Source of the DNA: Imbricaverruca yamaguchii | Lineage: Eukaryota; Arthropoda; Thecostraca; Neoverrucidae | Assembly (NCBI GenBank): GCA_034440575.1 | Contig: JAOTOL010001647.1 | Coordinates: 1-64,000, forward strand | Direction: 5' to 3' | DNA length: 64,000 nucleotides | Shown: in pieces, positions 29,606 through 41,295 of the stretch | Numbering within the stretch: the stretch's first letter is position 1 | Layout of the letters: every line of letters begins with the position of its first letter | The notes under the pieces: generated by a model | The model's input: the letters and a program-made list of their open reading frames with translations, nothing else | What the model was told of the DNA's origin: nothing | The model's database searches: none | Position numbers and translations under genes: made by a program

Positions 29606-31622
29606 CACAACAACCGGATCGGTATCCGCAAAATGTCAAGCTGGTGCCCCCCAAAATTAAGAGGGATTCACAAAAAATCAATGTCATGGTCAGGAAAGTG
29701 GCTCTGGAGCACACAACATATTACTAGATGCCTTCACAAATTGTGTACGCCGCCGAAAAACATACCGAATCTCGAAAAATCGAGATGGGATACAAATACA
29801 TGGCGCCGGGGTCTCTAAATGTCGGGCCGGAATTCGGACTTTTGAGAGAGAACAAATGAGAAGCGATCCACAAAAATCGCATTGAACCCAGAAAACTGGC
29901 GTTGGGTACCTTGAACCACACGCCTGGGAGCGATAAGTCAGGCTGGGACACATAAAAATCGCTCCGAAGCCCCAAAACCGAACTAGGGCCCACAAATGTG
30001 CGTTAGAAGCCCCAAATAAACACAGCGGGACCTCAAGAGCACAACGGGGGCCGAAAATACAACTGACGCTCTAAAGCACACAATCTCCCAAAAATTGACA
30101 GGGTCTTAAAACATGCGTTGCAGACCTAAGTAAACATACATGGAGCTCTAAAGCTCTAAAGCTCATAAATGGAGCTCTAAAAAGTACACTGGAAGCTCTT
30201 AAGACACGCAGGGACCATGCTAACGCACAAGGGTCTGAAAAGTGGCTGGAACCACAAAAGGCAAAATGGTTCCAAATCGAATAAAAGTACCAGGCTAAAT
30301 AAGCACATCGGGATCTTCGAAAACGCCCTGACACGTAAAAATATTATCGGTGCATGAATAGAACAAAACCAAAAAAACAAGCAGGAGTTTAGAAAATGTA
30401 TTAAACCCCCGAACTGGAATTTAAAATATATTACCCATCACTTTGAAATGTAAAGTTTCCCAACTACAGGCATCCCAGTTCATATCACCTGGTCGCCACG
30501 ACGCCAACGTCTGTGGACGTGCACACTCATTTTCCGCATTCGGTGCATTGGCAACACTTCGTACGATGCTGCGGTTTCTGGTAGGCCTTCTGCCTTTTGC
30601 TAATTACTGTCACATGATAAACTTGCGCCATATTCGACGTGCTGCAATGTTTTGTATGAGCGCTCGCTGCGAAAAGTCCAGTAATTAAATCCGATCATTA
30701 ATTTCCTACCTCCTACATTTTCTGGTAGCTATGAAATGCATTTTCCGCTCAGCTTTGACGCACCTGATATCTTTGCTACTATCCTCCGAGAATGGCTGTC
30801 GAACCATGTCCCTTCCTCAGTGTTCTTTGTTGGACCCACTGCGTCTTTCTGCGCAGCGGCCTAATGCATTTTCGAAACCCCTCCTCGTTTCAGTGTGTTG
30901 TTGCTTTTTTAGACACCGATGATTTTTTAACGCGTCATGGCGTTTTCGAAGATCCCGATGTCCTCATGTAACACCCGGTGCTTTTGTTCGTTTTGGAACC
31001 ATGTTGGCATTTGCGGTCTCGGCCTCTTTTGCAGGACCTGGTGCGTCTTTATGATCTCCGTGTGCCATAAGAGCTTCTTGTGCATTTTTTTTAGAGTTCC
31101 AGGTATGTTTATGACTGCAACGCATGCATTAAGGCCCTGTCGCTTTTTGGGAGACTATGTGCGTTTTGGAGGGCCAGTTGTATTGTCGGCCCCCGTTATG
31201 CTCTTAGGTTCCTGTTGTGTTTTTTGGGCTTCTGACGCACATTTGTGGAGCTCCAGTACGGTTTTGTGGCTTCGGTGCGGTGCTTCTTAGTCCCAGCGCG
31301 ATTTATCGCGCCCAGGCGCGTGGTTCCGGGGACCCAACGCCAGTTTATGGGGCTCAATGAGATTTTTGTGGATTTTTGTTGTTGTTGTAAATTCCGAATC
31401 CCGGCCTGATTTTTCAAGTCCCTGGCGCCACGTTTTTGCATCTGACCTCGATTTTTTAAAGATACGGTATGTTCTTCACTGTCATACGCAATTTGTGAAG
31501 GCATCTGGTTGCATGTTCGGCGCTCCAGAGCCATGTTCTTGAACAAGACATTCATTTTGTGCAATCCATTCTTATTTTGGAAGGCTCCAGCTTTATTTTT
31601 TTAGATACGGATTTGGTTTTTG
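29606..31622. repeat. Large inverted repeat, arms of about 0.75 kb
   Basis: Left arm 29606-30370 matches, inverted, right arm 30890-31622. Paired landmarks are CATCGGGATCTTCGAAAACG at 30306 with its reverse near 30960, CTGGCGTTGGG at 29896 with CCCAACGCCAG at 31333, and AAGCTGG at 29637 with CCAGCTT near 31590. The arms are about 75-80 percent alike by eye. The 0.5-kb spacer is different sequence. Confidence 0.85.
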
Positions 31623-33083
31623 TGGTCACACTGTTCTTACGTGTGGGCCTAAACGCCAATTTTGTGGAGCTTCGACGGGACCACCGATGGGAATTGTGGG
31701 TCCCGAGCGCGATATTTTGGGGGATATATTTGAGTTTGTTGGAAGTGTTGTACTTGGCTGTTGCCCCAACGCGATTTTGGCGGTTCTCATCGCAAGTTTT
31801 CGAGCCTCGGAACGAGTTTTCGGGGGCCCGAAGTACTTATTTGGATACCCATTCGCGAATTCTGGTGGACCGACGCCAATTTGTGTGACCCCAGCGCGAG
31901 TTTTGGAGCCCGGCACGATCCTTGAGTGTTTATGCCTCAGGATAGAGGAGGAATTTTCCCCTTTGATATGCCACTGTGGCTACTGAAGGAATATATTTTT
32001 GTCCCAGAGTGACATTCCGGTTAAGAATTTAATTTTGGAGCAGCTGCGACTTTTGGGGCCCGGTGCGCCCTTCTGGGCCTCCAGGGTGATTTTCAAAGGC
32101 TGCGACGTGATTTTTTGGTATAGTCCAATGTGATCTTTTGGGCCCCGATGCCATTTTCTTGGATCCCAGCGCGAGCTTTAGCTGCCTCGACACTCTTTTG
32201 GGTCTAAAACGCTTTAGGGGTTTTGGCATCATTGTTCGGCCCCAGAGTTGGAGTGTTTTTTGTTGTTGTGTTTTTGTGTGTTTTTGTGAGTGTTTTTCAG
32301 AGTTGGACCCATGTCTGGAGTGCTTTTCGTCGCTCTGTCTTCATTTGTTTTGGCCCATTGAGACTGTTGTGGAATTGAGACCCGTCGTTCCACTATATTT
32401 ATTTTCATGGTCCGGGCGTAAGTTTTTGGTACACCCAGGCTCAGCGTGATTTTCAGGGTCCCCGGCCGGATTGTTTTGGTCCATGGCGTAAATGTGAAAC
32501 ACCCCGCACGACTTTTACCATCTCTTAGGGGTTTCTTGCAAATTATAGGCCTCATGTCGCGACATAAGTATCTGGTCCCATTTCCTGAAGACTACCGGTT
32601 TTCAACGTCTTATGTCCTACCCTCCTCTATATTCAATGTCTTCCTCTCTCGTCTTGAAGGGCCTTCTCTTACATCCTTGGATCCTTTACCATAGTATGTG
32701 GCTTCTTCTCTACTCATTTTCTGGGGGACTCCTCTCGAGTCCGGCAGGGCCCTCATTTCTCTTCTAGTCCTTTTTCAAATTAGTGGCCTCCTCTTACGTC
32801 TTGGGGACCTCTTGCATCATGGGGTCTTATTTCCAACCTCGTGTCGTCCCCTTCCGCATTAGGTGCCTCCTGCCATGTTTCTGGATCATCCTTTTCTGTT
32901 CTGGTGGATTCTTACTCGTTTTGGTGCCTATCTTTGCGTCTCCGAAATCTCATCTCATATCCACTGGCTTTCTTTTCCGTCATAGGGCCTCCTCTCACTT
33001 TCTGGGGCCTCCCTTCCCCTATTGGGGCCTCCTTTGCAATTCTGGGGGCCTCCGTGCCAATTTTTGGCCCTCGTGATTTCTGG
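31623..33083. repeat. Highly degenerate short-period repeats
   Basis: Succession of units such as CCCAGCGCGATTTTTTGGGG of about 25-40 bp, grading rightward into GGGGCCTCCTTT units. Composition continues that of the inverted repeat. Open frames here are incidental. Confidence 0.6.
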
Positions 33084-35040
33084 GGCCTCCTACCCTCTCC
33101 TAGGTGACTCCTTTTTAAAATTATGGGACTCCTTTCAGGGCTTGGAGTCATCCTCATCTGTGTTTGGAGCCTCATTATTCTCTTAGCAGGTTGCTTTTGC
33201 GTCCTTGTCTTAAATTTTCCATTCTAGGATACTCCTGTTTCCTGGGGGCCTCGTTATCAGTCTTGGATCCACGTCGACAGCATCATCTTCTGTCCCGTCG
33301 GGCTCCTTGCTCACCTTTTTGCATTATGCATTTCCGCATAGTGGACTCCTCAACTTACAGGGGGCGCAGCCCCCCCAAGTCTTAAGGCAAGGGGTGGGGA
33401 CGATTTCCCCCGCTGCTCCCACCCCGGTAGCGTCCTCCCTGCTCCGAAACCTCATCTCATATCCACTGGCTTTCTTTTCCGGCTTAGGGCCTCCTCTCAT
33501 TTTATTAGGCCTAGCTTCCCGTATTGAGACTCCTTTGCAATGTTGGGAGCCTCCGTGCCAATTTTCGACACTCTCTTGGTTTCTGGGGCCTCATACCCTC
33601 CCCTAGGTGACTTCTTTTTCGAATTATGGGCTTCCTCCTGGAGGCCCGTGATTTGTAGAATCTCTTTTTCGTCTTGGGAGCCTCCTTTTTGTCCTGGGGC
33701 CTTCTTTTCGTCCCGAGGGTCTCCTTTTCGTCCTGCGGTCCTCCTTTTCGTCCTGGAGGGCCTCCTTTTCGTCCTGGAGGGACTCCTTTTCGTCTTGGAG
33801 GGCCTCCCTTTTGTCCTGGAGGGCTTCCTTTTCGTCCTGGAGGGCCTCCTTTTCATTATTGGCCTCCTTTTCGTCCTGGAGTGCCTCCTTTTCGTCCAGG
33901 AGTGCCTACTTCTCGTCCTGGAGGGCCTTCTTTTCGTCCCGGAGGGCCTCCTTTTCGTCCTGGGGGCCTCCCTTTCGTCCTGGAGAGCCTCCTTTTCGTC
34001 CTGGAGGGCCTCCTTTTCGTCCTGGAGGGCATCCCTTTCGTCTTGGAGGGCCTCCTTGTCGTCCTGGGTGGCCTCTTTTTCGTCCTGGGGGCCTCGTTTT
34101 CGTCCTGATCGCCTACTTTTCGTCCTGGGGGCCTCCTTTCCGTCCTGGGTGCCTCAGTGTCAGTAGTTGGCACTCTTCATTTATGTGGCCTCCTACCCTC
34201 TCCTAGGTGACTTCTTTTTCAAATTATGGGCCTCCTCCTGTAGGCCCCTAATTTGTAGAATCTCTTTTTCGTCTTGGGGCTCATTTTCGTCCTGGTGGGC
34301 CTCCTTTTCGTCCCAGGGACCTCCATTTTCATCCTGGGGCCTCCTTTTCTTCCTGGGCCTCCTTTTCGTCATTGCCTTCCTTTCCATACTGGGGGCCTCC
34401 TTTTCGTCCTGGGGGCCTCTTTTTCGTCCTGGGGACCTCTTTTTTGTCCTGGGGGCATCCTTTTCGTCCTGAAGGGCCTCTTTTTCATTATGGGAGCCTC
34501 ATTTTCGTCCTGATGGCCTCCTTTTCGTCCTGGAGGGCCTCCTTTTTGTCCCGGAGGGCCTCCTTTTCGTCATGGGGGCCACCTTTTTGTCCTGGAGGGC
34601 CTCCCATTCGTCCTGGAGGGCCTTGTTTTCGTCATGGAGGGCCTCCCTTTCGTCTTGGATGGCCTCCTCTTCGTCCTGGAGGGTCTCGTTTTCGTCCTGG
34701 GGGCCTCCTTTTCGTCTTGGAGGGCCTCCTTTTCGTCCTGGTGGTCTACTATTCGTCCTGAGAGCCTCCTTTTCATCATGGGACCTCCTTTTCGTTCTGG
34801 GGTTCCGTGTCAATATTTGGCACTCTCTTGATTTATGGGGCCTCCTACACTCTCCTAGGTGACTTCTTTTGAAAATTATGGGCCTCCTCCTGGAGGCCCC
34901 TAATTTGTAGAATTTCTTTTTCGTCTTGGGGCCTCCTTTTCGTCCTGGGGCTTTCTTTGTCGTCCTGGGGGCCTCCTGTTCGTCCTGGGGTATACTTTTC
35001 ATCCTGGAGGGCCTCCTCTTTTCGTCCAGGGGGCCTCCTC
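33084..35040. repeat. 21-bp satellite-like array with higher-order structure
   Basis: The basic unit is GGCCTCCTTTTCGTCCTGGA (about 21 bp), repeated for nearly 1.4 kb. A longer landmark, CCTCCTACCCTCTCCTAGGT followed by GACTTCTTTTT..AATTATGGG and AATTTGTAGAATCTCTTTTT, recurs at about 33084 (partial), 33592, 34186 and 34840, giving a higher-order period of roughly 500-650 bp. Since 21 is a multiple of three, both strands show long false open frames. Confidence 0.9.
33357..33430. repeat. G/C hairpin block, hAT-end-like, copy 1
   Basis: CAGGGGGCGCAGCCCCCCCA followed by AAGTCTTAAGGCAAGGGG and a run of C. It resembles 35046-35110 and the ends of the hAT at 35665. It may be a small deletion derivative. 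Confidence 0.5.
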
Positions 35041-35045
35041 AAATT

Positions 35046-35110
35046 TCAGGGGGCGGCCCCCCCAGTCTCACGGCAGGGGGGAATTGCCCCCCTGCCTCCG
35101 GTGGCGACGC
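35046..35110. repeat. G/C hairpin block, hAT-end-like, copy 2
   Basis: CAGGGGGCGGCCCCCCCAGT then CTCACGGCAGGGGGGAATTG and CCCCCCTGCC; diverged copy of 33357-33430 marking the right border of the 21-bp array. Confidence 0.5.
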
Positions 35111-35656
35111 CTCTGCCCTTGGTACCTACCTCCCTACCTGCTACCAGGTCATGATGACTGCAATCAACAATGCAATGCAATGCAATCAACCCAAAGAAAT
35201 GTGCAATGCTTGTATGACTAGATAATTTAGAAATTTGTTGAAGGTGATTTCTTATTTTTGGGAGTCCCTTTTTAATGTAGTGTTTATCAATGTGCTCAAC
35301 ATGATGTGCCACTCATTGCCATGACTTGCAATGCTGGAAATGCCATTTAAACTGGAAGCCAAAATGATGTCCAGAAAGGGGCATGGAGTTAGGAGATATA
35401 TCATATCAAGTAGGCTGGTCATAACAATTATACAAAATTCAGTGTATGGTCACTACATGCTCTGTGTGACTGTATGTGCTATACACCATACATTTGGAAA
35501 ATGGTTTACACCAGGCAGGCTGAGTGAACCCTCACCACCCAAATGTTCCTGCCAAAAGCTCCCTGCATATGCTTTTGTAGTGGTGCCCCACAAAAGAAAT
35601 GGCCCCTTCCAGATAAATACCCCATGATAGTTCCTGAATCCACTCCCGATAGTTTG
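35111..35656. other. No gene; short (TGCAA)n run
   Basis: A short CAATGCAATG run at 35161-35190. The sequence is otherwise plain and serves as the insertion site of the hAT. Confidence 0.4.
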
Positions 35657-35664
35657 GTTGTAAT

Positions 35665-38600
35665 CAGGGGCGCCGTGAGCAGGGGGGTTGGGGGGGTCGC
35701 GACCCCCCCCAGCCGGCAGAGCTGGGGGGGTTGACCCCCCAAGTTTTGAGACCTGCCGGGCCCACTTTCGAGACCTGTCGGGCCTCAGTCAATGGATTTT
35801 TCCGCATTCATAAATGAACCAAATCAATGCCGGTTCCTAGCTAGGAAACCATTTGCTCTAAACCAGTTTCCTAGCTGAGAAACTGGTTTAGCGTAACCAG
35901 TTTCTTGGCTTTCCGCTCGCAAAGTTTCTTGGGGGTTTCTTTGGAGTTTTGCTGGAGTTGTGCTGAAGCTATAGCTAGAGTTGTGAAACCAGTGGTCAAT
36001 GAAGGAACACCATCTCGTCGTCTAAAACTTGCGTTCGACGCGAGTGATTTCCCACACATCCATTTTCTGGCCATTTGTATGCCCTTCCTCCTCCTTTTCT
36101 TCCAGATCCTGGTCTCAGTCGTGACTCAACATCATCGCCGCAGCAGTCGCCATGGCGCCTCCTGGATTTAGAGACGCCAAATCAGCCGCCAGCTAGGACG
36201 ATCCCTAAGCAGGTGCTTCAAGGCAAGACTGTGGTCTTCCATGATCACTGGTACCAGCAGTACCCATGGCTGCACTTCGACCCCGTCCGTGGAAAAGTAT
36301 TATGTTTCTACTGCGTCCGCGCGCACGAGCGCGGCACCGCCAACCCAGCTCAGAAACCTGGCTTCTGGGCTGGCGGCTTCAACAACTGGAAGAAGGCGCT
36401 GGAGAAGTTTAAGCAGCACGCCATCTCCACAGATCACGGGGACAACCTCCCAACTGCGAGCCGCCCGATAGTAGACGTCATTCAGACGGCCAATCAGCGC
36501 CAGCAGCAGACCAACAGGGCCTGCCTCGTGAAGATAATCACCAGCCTCGTGTACCTAGGCAGACAGGGTCTGGCCCTCAGAGGGCATGAACAGGACCAGG
36601 GCAACTTCATCGAGCTGCTGCAGCTGCGAGCCGCCGACTGCCCCGAGCTACAGCAGTGGCTGCAAAGAAGGGAGCGATTCACGCATTCAGACTGTCAGAA
36701 TGAGCTGCTGCTGCTCGCCAGTCATCAGGTGCTGCGAGAGATCATCACGGAGATCCAAGACAGTGCGGCCGGCGACCTCTGCTACTCCGTGATCGTCGAC
36801 GGAACCCAAGACCTCAGCGGCCACGAGCAGCAGTCGGTGTGCATCCGGTATACAGACCAGGCCCTCCAAGTCCACGAGGAGTTCGTGGGGTTTCACGAGA
36901 CGCCGTCGACGACGGGTGCTGCTCTGGCGCGCATCATCGAGGACTCGCTTCAGCGCTTGAACCTCCCCTGGCTGGCCTTCGCGGCCTCACTTTCGATGGG
37001 GCCGCAAACATGGCGGGAGGTTTCCGCGGCGCCCAAGCCATCCTGCGCGGCAAACAGCCAGCAGCGCTCTTTGTCCACTGCGGCGCCCACTGCATCAACC
37101 TAGTGGCGAAGGAGAGCGCCGACGCCTCCCAGCTGATCCGCAACGCCCTCTACACACTGAACGAGCTGGGGCGCCTCTTCGGCCAGTCCCTCACCTTCCG
37201 GGAGAAGTTCCGGCAGCTGTGCGTGGGCAAGGGGGAGGAGGTGCCAAGGAAGCTGCGGCCGCTCTGCCCCACCAGGTGGACAGTGCGGCTACAGGCAGTG
37301 GATGCTGCCATCAACCAGTACAGCGAGGTACTGGCCACGGTGGCGGAGTTGGGCGCTGGTCGCAGCCACGTGGCGGCGAGAGCGGCGGGCCTTCACGCCC
37401 AGCTGCGCAAGGAGTCAACCCTGCTGGCGCTCCACCTGGCGCGTGCAGTGCTGTCGCCTTTGGACCGGCTTAACCGCAGCGTCCAGGGCTCCCGCTGCAC
37501 TGTCTCCCAGCTTCTGCGTGGAGCCGAGTCCGCCAAGCAGCAGCTGCAGGCTCAGCGCGACGGGGCGGACGAAGCCATCCAGGAGTGCCTGCAGCAGGTG
37601 AAGGGATCAGGCTGCGACGTGCCAATCGTGCTGCCGCGGGAGAAGCGCGCTTCAGCCAGCAACGCCGACGGCGACGGCGGTGAACCAGACGAGCCAGCTG
37701 ACATCCAACAGTACCTACGGCGAGAGCTGCTGCTGGCCATCGACACCGCCTGCATCCAGCTGAGTGACCGCCTGGACCAGGAAGGCGTCAAGCATCACGC
37801 CAAGGCGGAGCAGGCGCTGCTGGCTGACGGTGGCGCCGCAGGCCTCAGAGAGTTCCTGAGCAGCTCTCCCTGGTCAGCGGAGCTGTCAGCTGCTGACCTG
37901 GCGCCGCAACTGCGCATCCTGTTTAAAAGCAGGCGGCCGGAAAGCCTCGAAGAAGCGGCAGATATAATCCGGAACCTGGATGAGCCCACACGCAAGATGT
38001 TCCCGGACGCAGTGAAGCTGACGCGCCTGCTCCTCACCCTGCCGGCCAGCTCCGCCACGGCTGAGCGCAGCTTCAGTACGCTCCGCCGGCTGAAGACATG
38101 GCTGCGCGCCACAATGGGGGAGGCGCGCCTCAACGCGGTAGCTGTGTGCCACGTCCACCGCGACCGCCTGACTCGCGTGGATGTCGACTAGGTCGCGGCT
38201 GCCTTCATCCGTCAGAACCCTGGGCGAGAGCGGGTGTTCGGACTCGCGTAAAGGACTGGCGAGTGGCGCGCATGTGTCACAGCGGCAGCGGGAGCTCCAG
38301 TTTGTTTATGAGCCCTCTAATTTCAGATTGCTTGATTGAACTGCCGACGCGTCGCGATACATTACCTGATTTTGTGCTTTGCCTGGGACGAGAGCGCCAA
38401 TTTTTATTTCGAAGAACGTTGTAGCATTTTGCTTTAATTCCTCACGAACAGTTGTTGTATGTTTGTAGGCATGAATTCCTCGTGGCAGTCGCTGAATTTA
38501 TCTAGTCCGCATCGGTGTCGCTGATGCAGTCGATGATGTACGAGTCAAGTCTACGCTTCTGAATGCTGAAAATGTTGCCATAGTCGGGGAATGTTACGCT

Positions 38601-38832
38601 TGTCGCCGAATCCGGGGCAATGGTAGACAAGTTGCTATGATTATCAATGCAGAGTTGCTGTTCATGGATAAAGCATGAAGTGTTCCCAGTTTATTGTTTT
38701 TGACTGGTTGGCTGTACACACCAAGCTTTGCTTTCTCCATCCCCCCCCGCTCACCGGACATTGAACCCTATAGGTCGTTGCTGAACTGTGGAGCCTGACC
38801 CCCCAGCCAAAAATTCGTGGCGGCGCCCCCTG
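35665..38832 (+). mobile_element. hAT transposon, 3168 bp, with 8-bp target duplication
   Basis: It is flanked by GTTGTAAT at 35657-35664 and 38833-38840. Terminal inverted repeats are CAGGGGCGCCG on the left and, inverted, CAGGGGGCGCCG on the right, each followed by G/C-rich hairpins. It carries one transposase frame. The intact duplication and ends suggest recent insertion. Confidence 0.95.
36075..38191 (+). pseudogene. hAT transposase (TTF zinc finger, DUF4371, hAT dimerisation), one frameshift
   Basis: About 705 codons. Near residues 55-110 is a TTF-type zinc finger (HDHWYQQYPWLHFDPVRGKV, CFYCVRAHERG). The RNase H-like core follows, with VDGTQDLSGHEQ, LTFDGAANMAGG, HCGAHCINLVAKE and CPTRWTVR. 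The C-terminal dimerisation region reads SATAERSFSTLRRLKTWLRA and ends near 38190. The protein is of the ZMYM1/zinc-finger-862-like hAT type. The reading frame shifts at a run of four C (36965-36968), where one more C would keep it open; otherwise it is intact. A pyrimidine tract ending TTCTTCCAG at about 36107 could be a 3' splice site, so the true N-terminus may be spliced. Confidence 0.9.
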
Positions 38833-38840
38833 GTTGTAAT

Positions 38841-40017
38841 CAATATTGGCTTGCTATGGAGGTCAAGATGAACATTCATTGCGTGACCAGGATTCATTTG
38901 AGTAATTTCAATATCCAAATATTTGCGCATCAGGCAACATATGTGTGGCATGATAGTGTAAAATAATATACAGTGCAAAATTAACGAACAGCTCTGAGCA
39001 TCAATGACTGTTCAGGTTATAACTGAAGCCACTGAGATCCAAACTCTGCATCACCTGTACAGAAAGGGACCTCCTGAACCGATTACAACAATTTGTCTTG
39101 ACAGTGTCTACTGGAATGCACTATGTCGAGTGCACTGACAAGAGATATGGATGTTATGCACCACAAAAAGTAATGCTCAAAACATAGAAAAGATGTAATA
39201 TAATCTTTCCTAACCTATCCTACCCATACATGCAAGAAAACACATTAGCTTAAATGGGGTTTAGGGGAACATTGAGTGTGGCGGTCACGCATCCCCACCA
39301 AGAGGTTAAGAGGTTCAGAGGGGCTATGAACACCACTCTTAACCACTCTTAAGAGTAGCTCTACTATTTTGTTAGGCGCCATGAGCGGACAATACCGGTG
39401 GCGCCTCTGGTGGTGGGTTTCTGAAAGAACACCGACGGAGGGTCTGATTAATGTTATATTATAGTTTCTAGTTTAGTTTCTAGGAGGTGCAGGTGATTTC
39501 CAATGGTCAAATGTGAACAACATTGAAACAAGCTCTCTTATGATGTGTAGTTCATTTTATTATGAAATCCTGTCACAATACTGCCGTTAAAGTGAAATGA
39601 AAGCAATTGGTCATCCAACATCTTGTGATAAAAGCGCGTCATCATCTGTGCTGACAATTTCCAATGTTCTTAACGAAACGAAAATCGAGCATGCTTCATT
39701 TTTACATTATCTTGAATGACTTCCAGGAAGGTTTGACCCTGTCACTTTTGCATTAAATTCCAGAATTTGTGTTCCAAATTATCACATCACAAATTATATA
39801 TTGTATATGTTCCACATTATCGAATAAATAGCCAACGGTCTATTTATCCAATAAACCGGCATAAAATCAGCCGTCCTTTGACGCCATGTTCAATTACTTT
39901 TATAGACTGGTAACCCTGTCATTTTTACACTCAATTCAAAGATTTGTGTGTGAAATCATCACAGTCCACTACTTGTTGTACATCATCGAACTAATTTCAA
40001 TAAACTGGAAGCGCACA
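38841..40017. other. No gene recognised
   Basis: AT-rich sequence without clear features. Confidence 0.4.
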
Positions 40018-40093
40018 CGTCCACACCACCACCCTTCCCCGCACACACACCCACACCACCCCCCACCCCGCACACACACACCACCCCCCACCC

Positions 40094-40124
<31 letters not shown>

Positions 40125-40129
40125 GCACG

Positions 40130-40166
<37 letters not shown>

Positions 40167-40560
40167 ACACGGACACACACACGGACACACACACACACAC
40201 ACACACGGACACACACACGGACACACACACGGACACGGACACGGACACGGACACGGACACCGCCACCGCCACCACCACCGCCACCGCCACCACCACCGTC
40301 ACCGCCACCGCCACCGCCACCGCCACCGCCACCGCCACCGCCACCGCCACCGCCACCGCCACCGCCACCGCCACCGCCACCGCCACCGCCACCGCCACCG
40401 CCACCGCCACCACCACCACCACCCCACACACACACACACACCACCACCAGACACACACACACACACCACCACCCCCCCGCACCCCGCCGCACACATACCA
40501 CCACACCCCCGCACACATAACCCCCCGCACACACACACCACCACCACCGCACGCACCACT
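40018..40560. repeat. Compound microsatellite (CA, CGCA, GACACA, CCACCG)
   Basis: Consecutive blocks of ACACCACCCC, (CGCA)n, (CA)n, GGACAC repeats, a long (CCGCCA)n block at about 40258-40410 and further CA/CCA runs. Spurious open frames encode Gly-, Val- or His-rich peptides. Confidence 0.97.
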
Positions 40561-40589
40561 CCCCATCCGGGGCGCCCAAACAACCACGG

Positions 40590-41295
40590 GTCCACGGGTG
40601 GGGGGCGCATAGATCCTGTTTGACTGAAATCAGGCGAGTCCCATTTCCGGGCACCCACCGCGCGAGAAGAACGGAGTGGGGGAGTGCTGTACCCATTGCT
40701 TCTACTAGGCCCGCGCTGTTGTTGTAGTAGACTAGAGAATGTTCTTCGTCGAAGGTAAAGTATTCTCTGAATTCTTTTTCGCGCTTCCGATACCAAAAGA
40801 ATGTCGTTTCAGGCGCCAGCAAACGTTTCTCGCGGAGCCGTGAACCCAGCAGCTGAGCAGATTCCTTGGACAAGTTCAGATCCCTCGTTAGGTCATTGAG
40901 CTCAGCTTGGTTCAACGATACCGGTCGATCGTTCTCGGTCGGTTCATATGCACCAGACGCGTCTGCGGCCATTTCATCCCCACTAGAGTCCGAAGATGAC
41001 TCGATTCGGGTTCAGGGATGGGGACATCTGGACCATGGGGGACTGGCTTGACGGCTGATGGCACATTCGGATATTTTACATGCTTCTGTTTCTTTAGATT
41101 TACTACTTTCAGATCTGTCATACAAAAATAGCAGTCGGTGGTATGATCCTTTCCTTCCCGCCACACCATGGGAATGCCGAACGGCATGGATTTCCGGATC
41201 TTGTTCTTCCAGGCTCGTAGGCCTTCCACACATGACATGCAGCAGGTATGAGGGGCAAACGGCTTGTCCTGATCATGAAGTTTCACACTTTTCAC
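40590..41295 (-). pseudogene. Degraded member of a multicopy arthropod protein family
   Basis: The upstream part reads FAPHTCCMSCVEGLRAWKNK, FGIPMVWREGKDHTTDCYFC and VKYPNVPSAVKPVPHGPDVP. After a one-base frame change near 40990 it continues SLNQAELNDLTRDLNLSKES, AQLLGSRLREKRLLAPETTF and FWYRKREKEF. From memory, proteins with these blocks (C..C...DCYFC and LNLSKE.AELLGSRL) occur in many copies in arthropod genomes; their function is unknown to me and a link with a mobile element is inferred. The 3' tail GTRLISVKQDL is shared with 51770-51850. Confidence 0.65.

Noticed and set aside
33540..34513. Open frames encoding Phe/Pro- or Lys/Arg-rich repeats
   Set aside because: Product of a 21-bp repeat, open on both strands, with no start context or motif.
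39886..40972. His-rich, Val-rich and Gly-rich open frames near 40.0-40.6 kb
   Set aside because: They run through microsatellites; only the part beyond 40590 on the minus strand has real protein similarity.
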